Assembly (NCBI GenBank): GCA_002843005.1
Contig: PHEX01000009.1
Location: forward strand, 7,035 to 46,475
Reading direction: 5' to 3'
From: Candidatus Anoxymicrobium japonicum
GTDB taxonomy: Bacteria; Actinomycetota; Geothermincolia; Fen-727; Anoxymicrobiaceae
DNA length: 39,441 nucleotides
Made by a program: the position numbers and the translations under genes
The notes under the pieces: generated by a model
What the model saw: the letters and a program-made list of their open reading frames with translations, nothing else
Database searches by the model: none
Told to the model about the DNA's origin: nothing
Shown: positions 16,323-25,247 of the stretch, piece by piece
Layout: the number at the start of each line of letters is the position of its first letter
Numbering within the stretch: position 1 is the stretch's first letter

Positions 16323-16778
16323 ATGATTGACGGCGTCGTGATCAAGCAGTTGAAGGTCATCCCCGACGAGCGCGGGCGCCTGACGGAGATGCTCCGCAGC
16401 GACGACGAGGTTTTCGAGAGATTCGGGCAGGCGTACGTGACCACGACTTACCCGGGTGTCATCAAGGCGTGGCACATGCACCACAGGCAGAACGACAACG
16501 TGGTATGCGTGCGCGGGATGATCAAGCTCGGGCTCTACGATGGACGGGTGAGTTCGCCGACGCGCGGCGAGGTGCAGGAGATCTTCCTTGGCGAGCACCG
16601 GCCTGTGCTCGTGCATATTCCCAAAGAGGTATATCACGGCTGGAAGTGCGTGAGCGAAAACGAGGCGTTTATCGTAAACATGTCTACCGAACTCTACGAC
16701 TACGACGACCCGGATGAGCAAAGGCTTCCGTACGACACGGATCAGATACCGTACGACTGGTCTGTCAAGCACGGCTGA
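16323..16778 (+). CDS. rfbC: dTDP-4-dehydrorhamnose 3,5-epimerase-like cupin protein
   Basis: A small RmlC-like beta-barrel protein (151 residues, shorter than the usual 180 or so). It carries the conserved start DERGRLTEMLR, the catalytic-type histidine region WHMHHRQNDN (RmlC-like WHxHxxQ), and VHIPKEVYHGWKC. It lies between rfbA and rfbB and probably epimerises a dTDP-4-keto-6-deoxyglucose intermediate. Because it is short and I cannot check the second catalytic Tyr, it could be a different sugar epimerase or isomerase of the same superfamily. The GGGAGAGGAAAC ribosome-binding region and 11-nt gap after rfbA indicate co-translation. Confidence 0.75.
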   Translation: MIDGVVIKQLKVIPDERGRLTEMLRSDDEVFERFGQAYVTTTYPGVIKAWHMHHRQNDNVVCVRGMIKLGLYDGRVSSPTRGEVQEIFLGEHRPVLVHIPKEVYHGWKCVSENEAFIVNMSTELYDYDDPDEQRLPYDTDQIPYDWSVKHG

Positions 16779-16798
16779 CCCCGGGCGAACGCGACGAG

Positions 16799-17773
16799 GT
16801 GAAGCAGTTGAGAATTTTAGTGACGGGCGGGTGCGGTTTTATTGGCTCGAACTTTATACGCTATATGTTCGAGACCCATGACGGCATCGCAATAACCAAC
16901 CTGGACAAGCTCACTTACGCGGGCAACCAGGAGAACTTGAGGGATATCGAGGACGCATGCGACTACACGTTCGTCAAAGGCGACATATGCGACGAGGTCC
17001 TCGTGGATCAGCTTATCTCCGAGGGGTACGATGCGGTGATCAACTTCGCGGCCGAGAGCCACGTCGACCGCTCTATTACGGATCCGGCGCAGTTTATCAA
17101 GACCGACATTTTTGGGGCGTTCACCTTGCTGGAGGCGTGCCGCCGCAGGCACGTGCGCCGTTATCTCCAGGTATCGACCGACGAGGTTTACGGCTCGATC
17201 GAGGACGGCTCCTTCACCGAGCAATCGAACCTGGCTCCGAACAGCCCGTACTCCGCGAGCAAGGCGGGGGCGGACCTGCTCGTGCGGGCCTATCACAAAA
17301 CGTACGGGATGCCCGTGCTGATCACGCGCTCCAGCAACAACTTTGGACCGTATCAGTACCCTGAGAAGCTCATCCCGCTGTTCATAACGAACGCCATCGA
17401 CGACATCGGATTGCCGCTTTACGGTGACGGGCAGAATGTGCGGGACTGGCTTTTTGTGACGGACAACTGCGCGGGGATAGACCTCGTGCTTCGGAAAGGC
17501 GAGCCGGGTGAGGTGTATAACATAGGCGGCGGACAGGAAAGAACCAACATTGAAATAACCAGAAGCGTTCTCTCCGCGCTCGGAAAGCCCGAATCGCTTA
17601 TTCATTACGTGGACGACCGCCCCGGCCACGACCGCCGTTACTCGCTTGATTTCAAAAAGGCGGCCGCCCTGGGTTATAGTCCGCGCTCGGACTTCGGTGC
17701 AATGCTCGAGGAAACCGCGCGTTGGTACGTCGATAACCGGCCCTGGTGGGCGTCCCTGAAGCCACAGAAGTAA
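16799..17773 (+). CDS. rfbB: dTDP-glucose 4,6-dehydratase
   Basis: An extended short-chain dehydrogenase (324 residues) that converts dTDP-glucose into dTDP-4-keto-6-deoxyglucose using bound NAD. It shows the Rossmann motif TGGCGFIGSNF, the family segment NFAAESHVDRSI, the catalytic STDEVYG (Thr, Asp, Glu) and YSASK (Tyr, Lys). RSSNNFGPYQYPEKLIPLF and NVRDWLFVTDNC are diagnostic of RmlB. The start is either GTG 16799 or, with the better-spaced GAGGTG ribosome-binding site, TTG 16808. It is the last gene of the rfbACB operon, which ends at the terminator at 17772. No rmlD reductase is present here, so the pathway to dTDP-L-rhamnose is incomplete in the window. Confidence 0.92.
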   Translation: MKQLRILVTGGCGFIGSNFIRYMFETHDGIAITNLDKLTYAGNQENLRDIEDACDYTFVKGDICDEVLVDQLISEGYDAVINFAAESHVDRSITDPAQFIKTDIFGAFTLLEACRRRHVRRYLQVSTDEVYGSIEDGSFTEQSNLAPNSPYSASKAGADLLVRAYHKTYGMPVLITRSSNNFGPYQYPEKLIPLFITNAIDDIGLPLYGDGQNVRDWLFVTDNCAGIDLVLRKGEPGEVYNIGGGQERTNIEITRSVLSALGKPESLIHYVDDRPGHDRRYSLDFKKAAALGYSPRSDFGAMLEETARWYVDNRPWWASLKPQK

Positions 17774-17814
17774 AAAACGCAACACCGGGGCCTGACCCCA
17801 TTGTTGCGTTTTTT
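17772..17814. terminator. Intrinsic terminator with GGGGCCTGACCCC core
   Basis: AAAAAACGCAACA (17772-17784) pairs perfectly over 13 bp with TGTTGCGTTTTTT (17802-17814); the loop is 17 nt. The stem overlaps the end of the rfbB stop codon and closes that operon. It is closely related to the two palindromes at 6955 and 7025. Confidence 0.8.
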
Positions 17815-17827
17815 GCAAAGCGTCAAG

Positions 17828-17856
17828 TTGGATCCGCTGTATTCCGATTCTATAAG
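17828..17856 (+). promoter_or_regulatory. Putative promoter of the beta-propeller gene
   Basis: TTGGAT (17828-17833) and TATAAG (17851-17856) are spaced by 17 nt. They precede the AAAAGGTGA ribosome-binding site at 17884-17892. Confidence 0.5.
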
Positions 17857-17897
17857 CGTAGGCGTGTGCGCTGACACAGATAGAAAAGGTGATTGGA

Positions 17898-20645
17898 TTG
17901 TTGACTTGTGGTAAGAAATTCATGGCGTGGACGCTCGCTCTGGCGCTGGCGTCGTTGATGACAGTAATTCCTGGAGCGCCCGCGGCGGAAATGGACAGGC
18001 CGATAAAAGCTCAAGTTGACGTGCAGTCAGCTTTCAATGACGCCAAGTTGAGCGTGGCCGACATCGATGGTGACGGCCAGGACGAGATACTGGCCGGGAA
18101 CATGAACGGCCATCTGTACTGTTTCACGGCGAAGGGGCAGGTCAAGTGGGCTTTCCATGCCGGGGCGTCAATCCGCGGTGGCGCGGCGTGCTATGACGTT
18201 GACGGCGATAAGAAGAAGGAAATCTTCTTTGGCGACATGGCCGGTCGCGTCTGGGGCCTCAACTCGAGCGGCGGCGTGCTCTCACAGTGGGGATGGCCCA
18301 AGCAGACGCCGAATACAGGCGGCTTTGTCAGTGTCTATTGCACACCCGCGATTGGCGACGTCAACGGGGACGGGGCACCCGATATTGTTGTTGGCGCCTA
18401 TGGACATTACGTTTACGCGTGGAGCTATTCAGGCGGCCTGCTTCCCGGCTGGCCGTACGATACCAAGGACACGATATGGTCCTCGCCGGCGCTGGCGGAT
18501 ATTGACCGCGACGGCCTGAAGGAAATCATCATTGGCGGCGACTGCACGGGCGGCAGCGGCTGGCCTTACCCGTCCGGCGGGCTCCTGTGGGTATTCAACG
18601 GGGACGGCAGCGTACAGCCGGGCTTCCCAAAATGCACACCGGAAGTCATCTGGTCCTCGCCAGCGTGCGCGGATATCGACAACGATGGATATTACGAAAT
18701 AGTCGTGGGCACGGGACACTACTACACAGCCATGGGCAGGCTTTCGAGTGAAGGTTTCCGGGTGTACGCCTGGAATCACGATGGCTCGGATTGCGCGGGT
18801 TTTCCGGTAGCGACGCTCGGCTGCACGATGTCGTCACCCGCGATAGGCGACATAGATGGTGACGGCATAAAGGAGATCGCTATCGCCTCGTATCCGGTGG
18901 CCGGCAAGGGCACCGACAGCATCATGCTGATCAAGGGCAACGGACAGAAGATGTGGGAAATAGCGGGGCTCCCCGGCCCTAACAGGGCATCCCCGGCGCT
19001 TGGTGACGTCAACGGTGATGGCAACTCCGAGGTCATCATAGGTTCCGGCTCGGAGATGTTCGCCTGGGACGCCCGGGGCAATCGCGTCTGGCATCATCCG
19101 GATACGGATAAATATCCTACGATGTCGGGCCTGGACAGCATGGTCATCACGAGCCCCGTGGTCGGAGATTTCGACCGCGATGGGCGCATAGAGGTCGCGC
19201 TCGGCACCGGCGGGGAATCGGGCGGAGGTAGTTTCTACGTGTTTGATTGCGGTCCGAAAAAGAGCGGGGCCACGGGCGATCTGCTGTGGCCGCAGTTTCG
19301 GAAAAACGCGGAGCACACAGGGAACATACCGACCGGCAACGAGCCACCACCACCGCCGCCACCGCCACCGCCGGCGAATTTTCACGAGTACATCTTGCTC
19401 ATGAACCCAGGAAGCGTGGCCGCGAACGCGACTGTCGAGCTCATGAACGAGAAGGGCGAGAAGAAATCCGTCAGGATGAAGGTTGCCGCATCTTCACGCG
19501 CGACCGCTATGATCAACCGTTCTATGTCGGGGTGTGGCGTGAGCGCGCGCGTGATCTCGGATGCGCCGGTCATCGCTGAGCGCGCTATGTACTTCAACTT
19601 CCAGAACAAGTGGAAAGGCGGGACAGACTCGGCTGGCGCGACGGCGCCGTCGAAGACGTGGTACCTGGCGGAAGGTTACACGGCGGACAACTTCGACGAG
19701 TACGTGCTGGTTCAGAACCCGCAAAAAAACACGGTTACCGTCAATATGGCTTTCATGCGCGAGAAGAACACACCTGTCTATGCGTCCTTCAGCGTCCAGC
19801 CGGAAAGCCGGTTCACACTTAACGTGAAAGACGTTCCCGGTCTCATGGGAGCTTCCGTGTCCACAATGGTCAACGCGACAGGTGACGTCATCTGTGAGCG
19901 TTCAATGTACTTTGATTACAACGGGTTTGTGGGAGGTCACAACGCGATGGGTGTCACCGCTCCCCAACTCAACTGGTATCTCGCTGAGGGCTACACCGCG
20001 CAGAGTTACGACACTTACGTGCTCGTGCAAAACCCGGGGACGAAACCGGCGAACGTTACGGCGACAATGCTTCGGAAAGATGGCTTCACGCGCGAGATGT
20101 CTTTCGCGATTCCCGCTCAGAGCCGTAAGACCATCATAGTGGATGAGGTTCCGGGCTTTGAGGCCGCGGAGGTTTCCACTCAGATTACGTCGAACGTCGG
20201 GGTTATCGCCGAGCGCGCTATGTACTTCAACGCGGATGGACGTACGGGAGGACACGACGCGGCTGGCGTGAGCGAGCCCGCAAAAACGTGGTACCTGGCC
20301 GAGGGGTTCACCGGCGGGTCTTTCGACGAGTACGTTCTCATCATGAACCCGGGCGACGCCGCCGCAGTCGTCAAGACCACTTTTATGCCCGCCAAAGGGA
20401 GTCCAACGTCCAGGATGGACGCCTTGAAGCCTCACTCACGGTTCACTATCCACGTGGACGAGCAGCCCGGCCTTGATAACGCTGAGGTCTCGACGTGTGT
20501 CGAGGTTCAAGGCGCGGGCCAGGTTATCGCGGAGCGGGCAATGTATTTCGTGTACAACGGGGTCTGGTCGGACGGGCACGACGCCGCAGGCGTAAAAGAA
20601 GCGTCGAAGGAGTGGTACTTCGCCGAAGGTTACACCGGAATGTAA
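17898..20645 (+). CDS. Secreted FG-GAP/VCBS beta-propeller with four C-terminal modules
   Basis: An exported protein of about 915 residues. The signal peptide (WTLALALASLMTVIPGAPAA) is followed by a beta-propeller with eight Ca-binding loops of the type DxDxDGxxE (for example DIDGDGQDEIL, DVNGDGAPDIV, DIDRDGLKEII, DIDNDGYYEIV and DFDRDGRIEVA). Each probably marks one blade. Ten consecutive prolines link the propeller to four envelope modules that begin NFHEYILLMNP and end WYFAEGYTGM at the stop. The propeller is probably a binding or adhesion platform; no catalytic residues were recognised. Candidate starts are GTG 17889 and TTG 17898 or 17901. The TTGs fit the ribosome-binding site better. 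It has its own promoter and is followed by repeat sequence. Confidence 0.82.
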   Translation: MLTCGKKFMAWTLALALASLMTVIPGAPAAEMDRPIKAQVDVQSAFNDAKLSVADIDGDGQDEILAGNMNGHLYCFTAKGQVKWAFHAGASIRGGAACYDVDGDKKKEIFFGDMAGRVWGLNSSGGVLSQWGWPKQTPNTGGFVSVYCTPAIGDVNGDGAPDIVVGAYGHYVYAWSYSGGLLPGWPYDTKDTIWSSPALADIDRDGLKEIIIGGDCTGGSGWPYPSGGLLWVFNGDGSVQPGFPKCTPEVIWSSPACADIDNDGYYEIVVGTGHYYTAMGRLSSEGFRVYAWNHDGSDCAGFPVATLGCTMSSPAIGDIDGDGIKEIAIASYPVAGKGTDSIMLIKGNGQKMWEIAGLPGPNRASPALGDVNGDGNSEVIIGSGSEMFAWDARGNRVWHHPDTDKYPTMSGLDSMVITSPVVGDFDRDGRIEVALGTGGESGGGSFYVFDCGPKKSGATGDLLWPQFRKNAEHTGNIPTGNEPPPPPPPPPPANFHEYILLMNPGSVAANATVELMNEKGEKKSVRMKVAASSRATAMINRSMSGCGVSARVISDAPVIAERAMYFNFQNKWKGGTDSAGATAPSKTWYLAEGYTADNFDEYVLVQNPQKNTVTVNMAFMREKNTPVYASFSVQPESRFTLNVKDVPGLMGASVSTMVNATGDVICERSMYFDYNGFVGGHNAMGVTAPQLNWYLAEGYTAQSYDTYVLVQNPGTKPANVTATMLRKDGFTREMSFAIPAQSRKTIIVDEVPGFEAAEVSTQITSNVGVIAERAMYFNADGRTGGHDAAGVSEPAKTWYLAEGFTGGSFDEYVLIMNPGDAAAVVKTTFMPAKGSPTSRMDALKPHSRFTIHVDEQPGLDNAEVSTCVEVQGAGQVIAERAMYFVYNGVWSDGHDAAGVKEASKEWYFAEGYTGM

Positions 20646-20711
20646 TTAAGATGAAAATGTCTCAGGGTAGCACACCCCCACATTAATCTTCACTTTTATA
20701 CACGAAACAAT

Positions 20712-20770
20712 CCAGGGGGCCAGCCCCCTGGTTGCGGTAGACGGAGAGGTAGACGGTGCCTGACCCCTGG
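20712..20770. repeat. Hairpin plus GGTGCCTGACCCC-family element
   Basis: A perfect 9-bp hairpin, CCAGGGGGC (20712-20720) with GCCCCCTGG (20723-20731), is joined to a half-element of the 39-nt type (GGTTGCGGTAGACGG ... GGTGCCTGACCCCTGG). It is the main content of the 218-base gap between the propeller gene and the DUF948-like gene. A weak -10-like TATATT lies at 20828-20833. Confidence 0.75.
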
Positions 20771-20863
20771 TTGCTGGTTGCGAAAAGTTAAGCGGATCTG
20801 AACATCCTTCCTGAACATCTGTTATGGTATATTGATATCCAAAATTCGAGGAAAGGAGCGCAT

Positions 20864-21211
20864 ATGGGCGCCGTCGCAGGCATGATAGCAGCTATCGCTT
20901 TTGCGGTAATGTCGATATTCACCGCATGGTTGCTCTACCAGCTGGTAAAGACCATGGGGATAACAAACCGATTCATCAACGACGTACGGGTTGAGACTAT
21001 CCCGTTGATGACTCGCCTTCAAACGACCATGGATCACGTGAACACTGAGCTCGAAAGGGTCGATGGGATATTGACAGCCCTCGAGTCCATGTCTCAAAAG
21101 GCCAACAGCGCTACCAAGGTCGTACAGGAGGTCGTGACTTCTCCGATAGTGAAAGTTCTTGGCATAGGCGCGGGTGCCGGCAAAGCGTTCAGAAAGATGA
21201 AGAAAAAGTAA
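20864..21211 (+). CDS. DUF948-like small membrane protein upstream of alaS
   Basis: A 115-residue protein with one N-terminal transmembrane segment (MIAAIAFAVMSIFTAWLLY), then an amphipathic, coiled-coil-like stretch (about 35-85) and a basic tail (FRKMKKK). Size, layout and position directly before alaS match the DUF948/YtxG-like proteins often found at this locus in Gram-positive bacteria. The biochemical role is unknown. ATG 20864 has GGAG nearby (GAAAGGAGCG). The 115 bases to alaS contain a pyrimidine-rich tract but no clear hairpin, so read-through into alaS is possible. Confidence 0.7.
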   Translation: MGAVAGMIAAIAFAVMSIFTAWLLYQLVKTMGITNRFINDVRVETIPLMTRLQTTMDHVNTELERVDGILTALESMSQKANSATKVVQEVVTSPIVKVLGIGAGAGKAFRKMKKK

Positions 21212-21326
21212 ACGGTAGTGCCAATCGTCAAGCGCTCCCGCCTCCATTTAAAATATTTTTTCTTTTTTCTCTTCCTTCCTCTTTAGACGGGGAGGATTCC
21301 ATGTTCTAAAAAACGAGGTTGAGTTC

Positions 21327-23963
21327 TTGAAGAGCAGCGAGATACGCGACATATTTCTGGAGTTTTTCTCCTCGAGGGGCCATCACGTGGCGCCAGGCTC
21401 GTCGCTCGTGCCTGACGACCCGACCCTGTTGCTCACCAACGCTGGAATGGTGCAGTTCAAGCCGTATTTTCTCGGAGAAGCGCCGCCGCCTTACAGGCGC
21501 GCCACATCGGCGCAGAAGTGCGTTCGCACCACTGACATCGAGTCCGTCGGCATCACCGCGAGGCATAACACGTTTTTTGAGATGCTGGGCAACTTCTCTT
21601 TCGGGGACTACTACAAGGATGAAGCAATTCCATGGGCCTGGGAGTTTCTGACCTCGGTGCTCGAGATCGATCCCGGCTCACTCTGGATGAGCGTTTACGA
21701 AGAGGACGACGAGGCCGAGCGCGTCTGGAAATCCACTTCCGGGGTTGCTCCGGAGCGCGTCATAAGGCTCGGCGCGCAAGACAACTTCTGGGACATGGGC
21801 GATACGGGTCCGTGCGGCCCGTGTTCGGAGATACTATATGACCGCGGCGAGAAGTTCGCGTGCAGCCACGCGTGTGGCCCCGGCTGCGACTGTGACCGTT
21901 TTCTCGAGCTCTGGAACCTCGTGTTCATGCAGTACGACAGGCGGCCCGATATGTCGCTTGTGGAGTTGCCCAGAAAGAACATCGATACCGGCATGGGTCT
22001 CGAGAGGGTCGCCGCCGTCAAGCAGGGCGCCTCGACGATTTTCGAGATCGATATCATAATGCCTGTCATAGAAGCCATTACCGGCCTGTGTGGCGTGCGC
22101 CTCGGGGACTCTCCAGGCGCTGATATCTCAGTCAAGGTCATAGCCGACCACTCGCGCGCCGCCACTTTTCTGATCTCCGATGGCGTCATGCCCTCGAACG
22201 AGGGAAGAGGATATATTTTGCGCAGATTGCTGCGCAGGGCAGTGAGACACGGACGCCTGCTTGGCATAGAGGGTCACTTTATCGACGCGCTTGCGGGTGT
22301 GGTGACAGAGCTTCTCGGGGACGTTTATCCGGGCCTCAAGGAGCGAAACAAGCTTGTGACGGGAGTGATCACTTCCGAGGAGGAGAGTTTCGACCAGACG
22401 CTCGATCGGGGCGTAGAACTCCTTAGCAACGTGATCGAGGAGCACAAGGCCGAGGGCAAAGATACCATTGGAGGAAAGACGGTCTTTTACTTGCACGATA
22501 CGCTCGGCTTCCCGCTGGAGCTTACTCGTGAGATTGTCTCTGATAAGGGCATGAAGATAGACCACGAGGGTTTCGGTGTTCTCATGGAGGAACAGCGTGA
22601 GCGGGCCAGGCTCTCCAGGAAAGGGGAGATGGACGAGGAAGGCGCGGCTTACTCCGAGGCCAGCAACAGATGCGGGCGCTCGCGCTTTGAGGGTTACGAG
22701 CGTAACCGGCTCGAGACCACGGTCACCGCGATAATTATCGACGAGAATTCCGTCGAGTCTGTCGAGGGAGAGCGGGACATCGAAGTCGTCCTCGAGCGCA
22801 CGCCATTTTACGCGGAGTCCGGAGGCCAGGTTGGCGACAGCGGCGTCATCGAGGGCCTGACCGGCGCGATTGCGGTCGAGACCACGTTTTACGGGGCGCC
22901 CGACCTCGCGATCCACAGGGGCCGTATCAGTGGCGCGCTCAAGGTCGGCGATACCGTCACGGCGTCTGTGGATGTGGAACGCCGGCTGGCGATCGCCCGC
23001 AACCACAGCGCGACCCATCTTGTGCACTGGGCGTTGAGGGACGTGCTTGGCGCTCACGCCCGGCAGGCGGGATCGCTTGTCGCGCCCGACAGGCTTCGTT
23101 TCGACTTCACGCATTTTGACGCTGTGAGCCCCGATGAGATTGCCCGGATAGAGATGCTTGTCAACGAGCGTGTTCTGGATGATGCGCCGGTACGCGTCAC
23201 GGTGATGGCGCGCGAGGCGGCAATAGCCGGCGGCGCGATGGCCCTTTTTGGCGAGAAGTACGGCGAGGAGGCGCGCGTCGTCGAGATAGGTGATTTTTCA
23301 AAGGAGCTTTGCGGAGGCACTCACGTCGAGCGCGCGGGCAATATCGGTCCGGTAAGGATTACAGCTGAGAGCAGTGTCGGGGCGGGCTTGCGCAGGATCG
23401 AGGCGACGAGCGGCTTTGAGACGCTTCGGCACTACAGGTTCATAGAGGGAGTTCTGCGCGAGACAGAGGATCTTCTAAAAGTCCGGAGTGAATCGGTGCC
23501 ACTGCGTGTCGCGGAGATGCTCATTCGCGTCAAAGATATAGAGCGCGTCGCCGCGAAGGAACGCTCGAAATCCGTGGATGGCATGGCCGGTGAAATCACA
23601 GACAAAGCAAAGAGGATCACTGTCGGAGGCGCCGACTTTCTGTTCGCTCGCGTTGACGCCGTGGATCAGAGTAGATTGAGAAACCTCGCCGACGTAATGA
23701 TAAAAAAAGAGGAGAGTATCGGGGCCGTCGCGCTTGTCGCCGTCGCCGGTGAGAAGGCCCAGTTGGTTGTGAAGGTCGCGAAGGGTATGGTCGGAAGGCT
23801 CAACGCGCGCGATCTCGCGGACGCCGGCGGAAAGATGCTTGGCGGCGGCGGCGGCGGGCGAGAGGACATGGGAATCGCGGGTGGGCCAATGATCAACGGC
23901 GCCGACGCGGCGTTGCTCGAGATTGAAAAAGCGATAAAAGAAAAGATCGAGGCGCCCTTATGA
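21327..23963 (+). CDS. alaS: Alanyl-tRNA synthetase
   Basis: Charges tRNA-Ala with alanine. At 878 residues it has the full domain set: the class II catalytic core (MKSSEIRDIFLEFF, PTLLLTNAGMVQFKPYFLG, RHNTFFEMLGNFSFGDYYK), the tRNA-recognition helical domain, and the editing domain. The editing Zn ligands are visible as H560, H564 (HSATH), C662 and H666 (CGGTH), almost the same numbers as in E. coli. The C-terminal DHHA1/C-Ala domain includes a glycine run, LGGGGGGRED. The start is a TTG with GAGGTTGAG upstream. No T-box leader is present in the 115-base gap. The stop overlaps the ruvX ATG by 4 nt. Confidence 0.97.
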   Translation: MKSSEIRDIFLEFFSSRGHHVAPGSSLVPDDPTLLLTNAGMVQFKPYFLGEAPPPYRRATSAQKCVRTTDIESVGITARHNTFFEMLGNFSFGDYYKDEAIPWAWEFLTSVLEIDPGSLWMSVYEEDDEAERVWKSTSGVAPERVIRLGAQDNFWDMGDTGPCGPCSEILYDRGEKFACSHACGPGCDCDRFLELWNLVFMQYDRRPDMSLVELPRKNIDTGMGLERVAAVKQGASTIFEIDIIMPVIEAITGLCGVRLGDSPGADISVKVIADHSRAATFLISDGVMPSNEGRGYILRRLLRRAVRHGRLLGIEGHFIDALAGVVTELLGDVYPGLKERNKLVTGVITSEEESFDQTLDRGVELLSNVIEEHKAEGKDTIGGKTVFYLHDTLGFPLELTREIVSDKGMKIDHEGFGVLMEEQRERARLSRKGEMDEEGAAYSEASNRCGRSRFEGYERNRLETTVTAIIIDENSVESVEGERDIEVVLERTPFYAESGGQVGDSGVIEGLTGAIAVETTFYGAPDLAIHRGRISGALKVGDTVTASVDVERRLAIARNHSATHLVHWALRDVLGAHARQAGSLVAPDRLRFDFTHFDAVSPDEIARIEMLVNERVLDDAPVRVTVMAREAAIAGGAMALFGEKYGEEARVVEIGDFSKELCGGTHVERAGNIGPVRITAESSVGAGLRRIEATSGFETLRHYRFIEGVLRETEDLLKVRSESVPLRVAEMLIRVKDIERVAAKERSKSVDGMAGEITDKAKRITVGGADFLFARVDAVDQSRLRNLADVMIKKEESIGAVALVAVAGEKAQLVVKVAKGMVGRLNARDLADAGGKMLGGGGGGREDMGIAGGPMINGADAALLEIEKAIKEKIEAPL

Positions 23964-24361
23964 CGGTTATCGGACTCGACGTGGGTGAAGCGCGCATTGG
24001 AGTTGCGGTAAGCGATCCCTTAAAGAAAATTGCCCAGCCCCGTGAGACTATCAAGAGGGACGAATTCTCTGTTCGCCGGCTCTCCGAGCTTGTCTGTGAG
24101 ACGGGCGCTGAAACGGTTGTGATCGGTCTGCCGCTACTCCTTGATGGAAGAGAGGGCCAGCAGGCGCGACTCACGCGGGAGTTCGCGAGAGAATTGCAAG
24201 ATGTTCTCGATGTGCCGATAACTTTCGTTGATGAGCGATTGAGCACCAGGGAAGCGGAGGCGATCCTGGCAAGAGGACGCGTGAAACGCGCCAGGAAGCG
24301 GAGCGCTTCCGACCGGGTGGCCGCGGCGTTGATACTTCGAGCGTACCTGGACGGCCTTTGA
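23960..24361 (+). CDS. ruvX: Putative Holliday junction resolvase / pre-16S rRNA nuclease (YqgF family)
   Basis: A 133-residue RNase H-fold nuclease of the RuvX/YqgF family, implicated in 16S rRNA 5'-end processing and possibly junction resolution. Conserved motifs are GLDVGEARIGVAVSD (catalytic Asp), VIGLPLLLDGREG, FVDERLSTREAE (catalytic Glu/Asp region) and KRSASDRVAAALILRAYL. Length and motif order are standard. It is translationally coupled to alaS (ATGA overlap), and mltG starts 1 nt after its stop, the usual alaS-ruvX-mltG order. Confidence 0.92.
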   Translation: MTVIGLDVGEARIGVAVSDPLKKIAQPRETIKRDEFSVRRLSELVCETGAETVVIGLPLLLDGREGQQARLTREFARELQDVLDVPITFVDERLSTREAEAILARGRVKRARKRSASDRVAAALILRAYLDGL

Positions 24362-24362
24362 T

Positions 24363-25247
24363 ATGAACGACTTGCCCGAGCGCGGTGACTGTGGAAGCAG
24401 GGTCGAACGCCGGCGTGAAAGATCTCTAAAGAAAGCCCAAAGAAGGCGCGCCACGGCGATCGCCTTCTCGGTTTCCTTGATACTGATCGTCCTGCTGGGC
24501 GCCGGTGGTTGGGTCATCTACCGGAGGGCGAGCGCTCGTCGCGGTCCGACGCCAAGGACGTACGCGGTTACATTGCCCGAGGGTCTGAACGCCACGGAGA
24601 CGGGAGAGAGGTTTGAGGAAGCGACAAACGGTTCTATAAAAGCGGCGGAGTTCTCGCGAGCACTGAAAGCCGGCGGTTATGACTACAGCTTTCTTAAAGG
24701 GACGAAGGGCAATCTGGAGGGCTTTCTCTTTCCCAACACTTACCAGGTGACTTCAACGACCACCGCGCGCGAGACGGTGGACAAACTGCTTTGTGATTTC
24801 AAGAAAGAGACCGACGACCTCGAGTGGAACCGCGCGGCAGAACTCGGGGTCACGCCTTATCAGATCGTGATAATCGCCTCGTTAATCGAGAAAGAGGTCA
24901 AGTTGTCCACGGAGCGGCCGCTTGTGGCGTCGGTGATTTATAACAGGCTCAAGAAGAACATGAAACTGGGGATGTGCTCGACCGTGCTCTACGCGCTCGG
25001 CCAGTGGAAGCCGAAGCTCACCAACAAAGATATCGAGGTGGACTCCCCGTACAACACTTATAAAATAAACGGTCTCCCGCCGGGTCCGATATGCAATCCC
25101 GGCTTCGAGTCTATCCGCGCGTCGTTGTTCCCCGCGACGACAGATTACTTATACTTTATCCTGACCGGCCCTGAAGGCAGTCACAGCTTCACGAGCGATT
25201 ACAGGCAATTCGACATCTGGAAAAACGAGCAAAACAAAAAGCAATAG
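24363..25247 (+). CDS. mltG: Endolytic murein transglycosylase MltG
   Basis: Inner-membrane lytic transglycosylase that cuts nascent glycan strands and sets their length. A basic, cytoplasmic N-terminus of about 30 residues precedes a single transmembrane helix (IAFSVSLILIVLLGAGGWVI). The YceG domain follows, with GNLEGFLFPNTY, ASLIEKEV (catalytic Glu at about residue 176), ASVIYNRL and SPYNTYKINGLPPGPICNPG. At 294 residues it is shorter than E. coli MltG, mainly in the LysM-like N-domain. It is followed directly by an intergenic palindrome whose first bases overlap the TAG stop. Confidence 0.93.
   Translation: MNDLPERGDCGSRVERRRERSLKKAQRRRATAIAFSVSLILIVLLGAGGWVIYRRASARRGPTPRTYAVTLPEGLNATETGERFEEATNGSIKAAEFSRALKAGGYDYSFLKGTKGNLEGFLFPNTYQVTSTTTARETVDKLLCDFKKETDDLEWNRAAELGVTPYQIVIIASLIEKEVKLSTERPLVASVIYNRLKKNMKLGMCSTVLYALGQWKPKLTNKDIEVDSPYNTYKINGLPPGPICNPGFESIRASLFPATTDYLYFILTGPEGSHSFTSDYRQFDIWKNEQNKKQ

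Noticed and set aside
21212-21326. T-box leader of alaS
   Set aside because: No stem-loop array or T-box consensus sequence is visible in the short gap.
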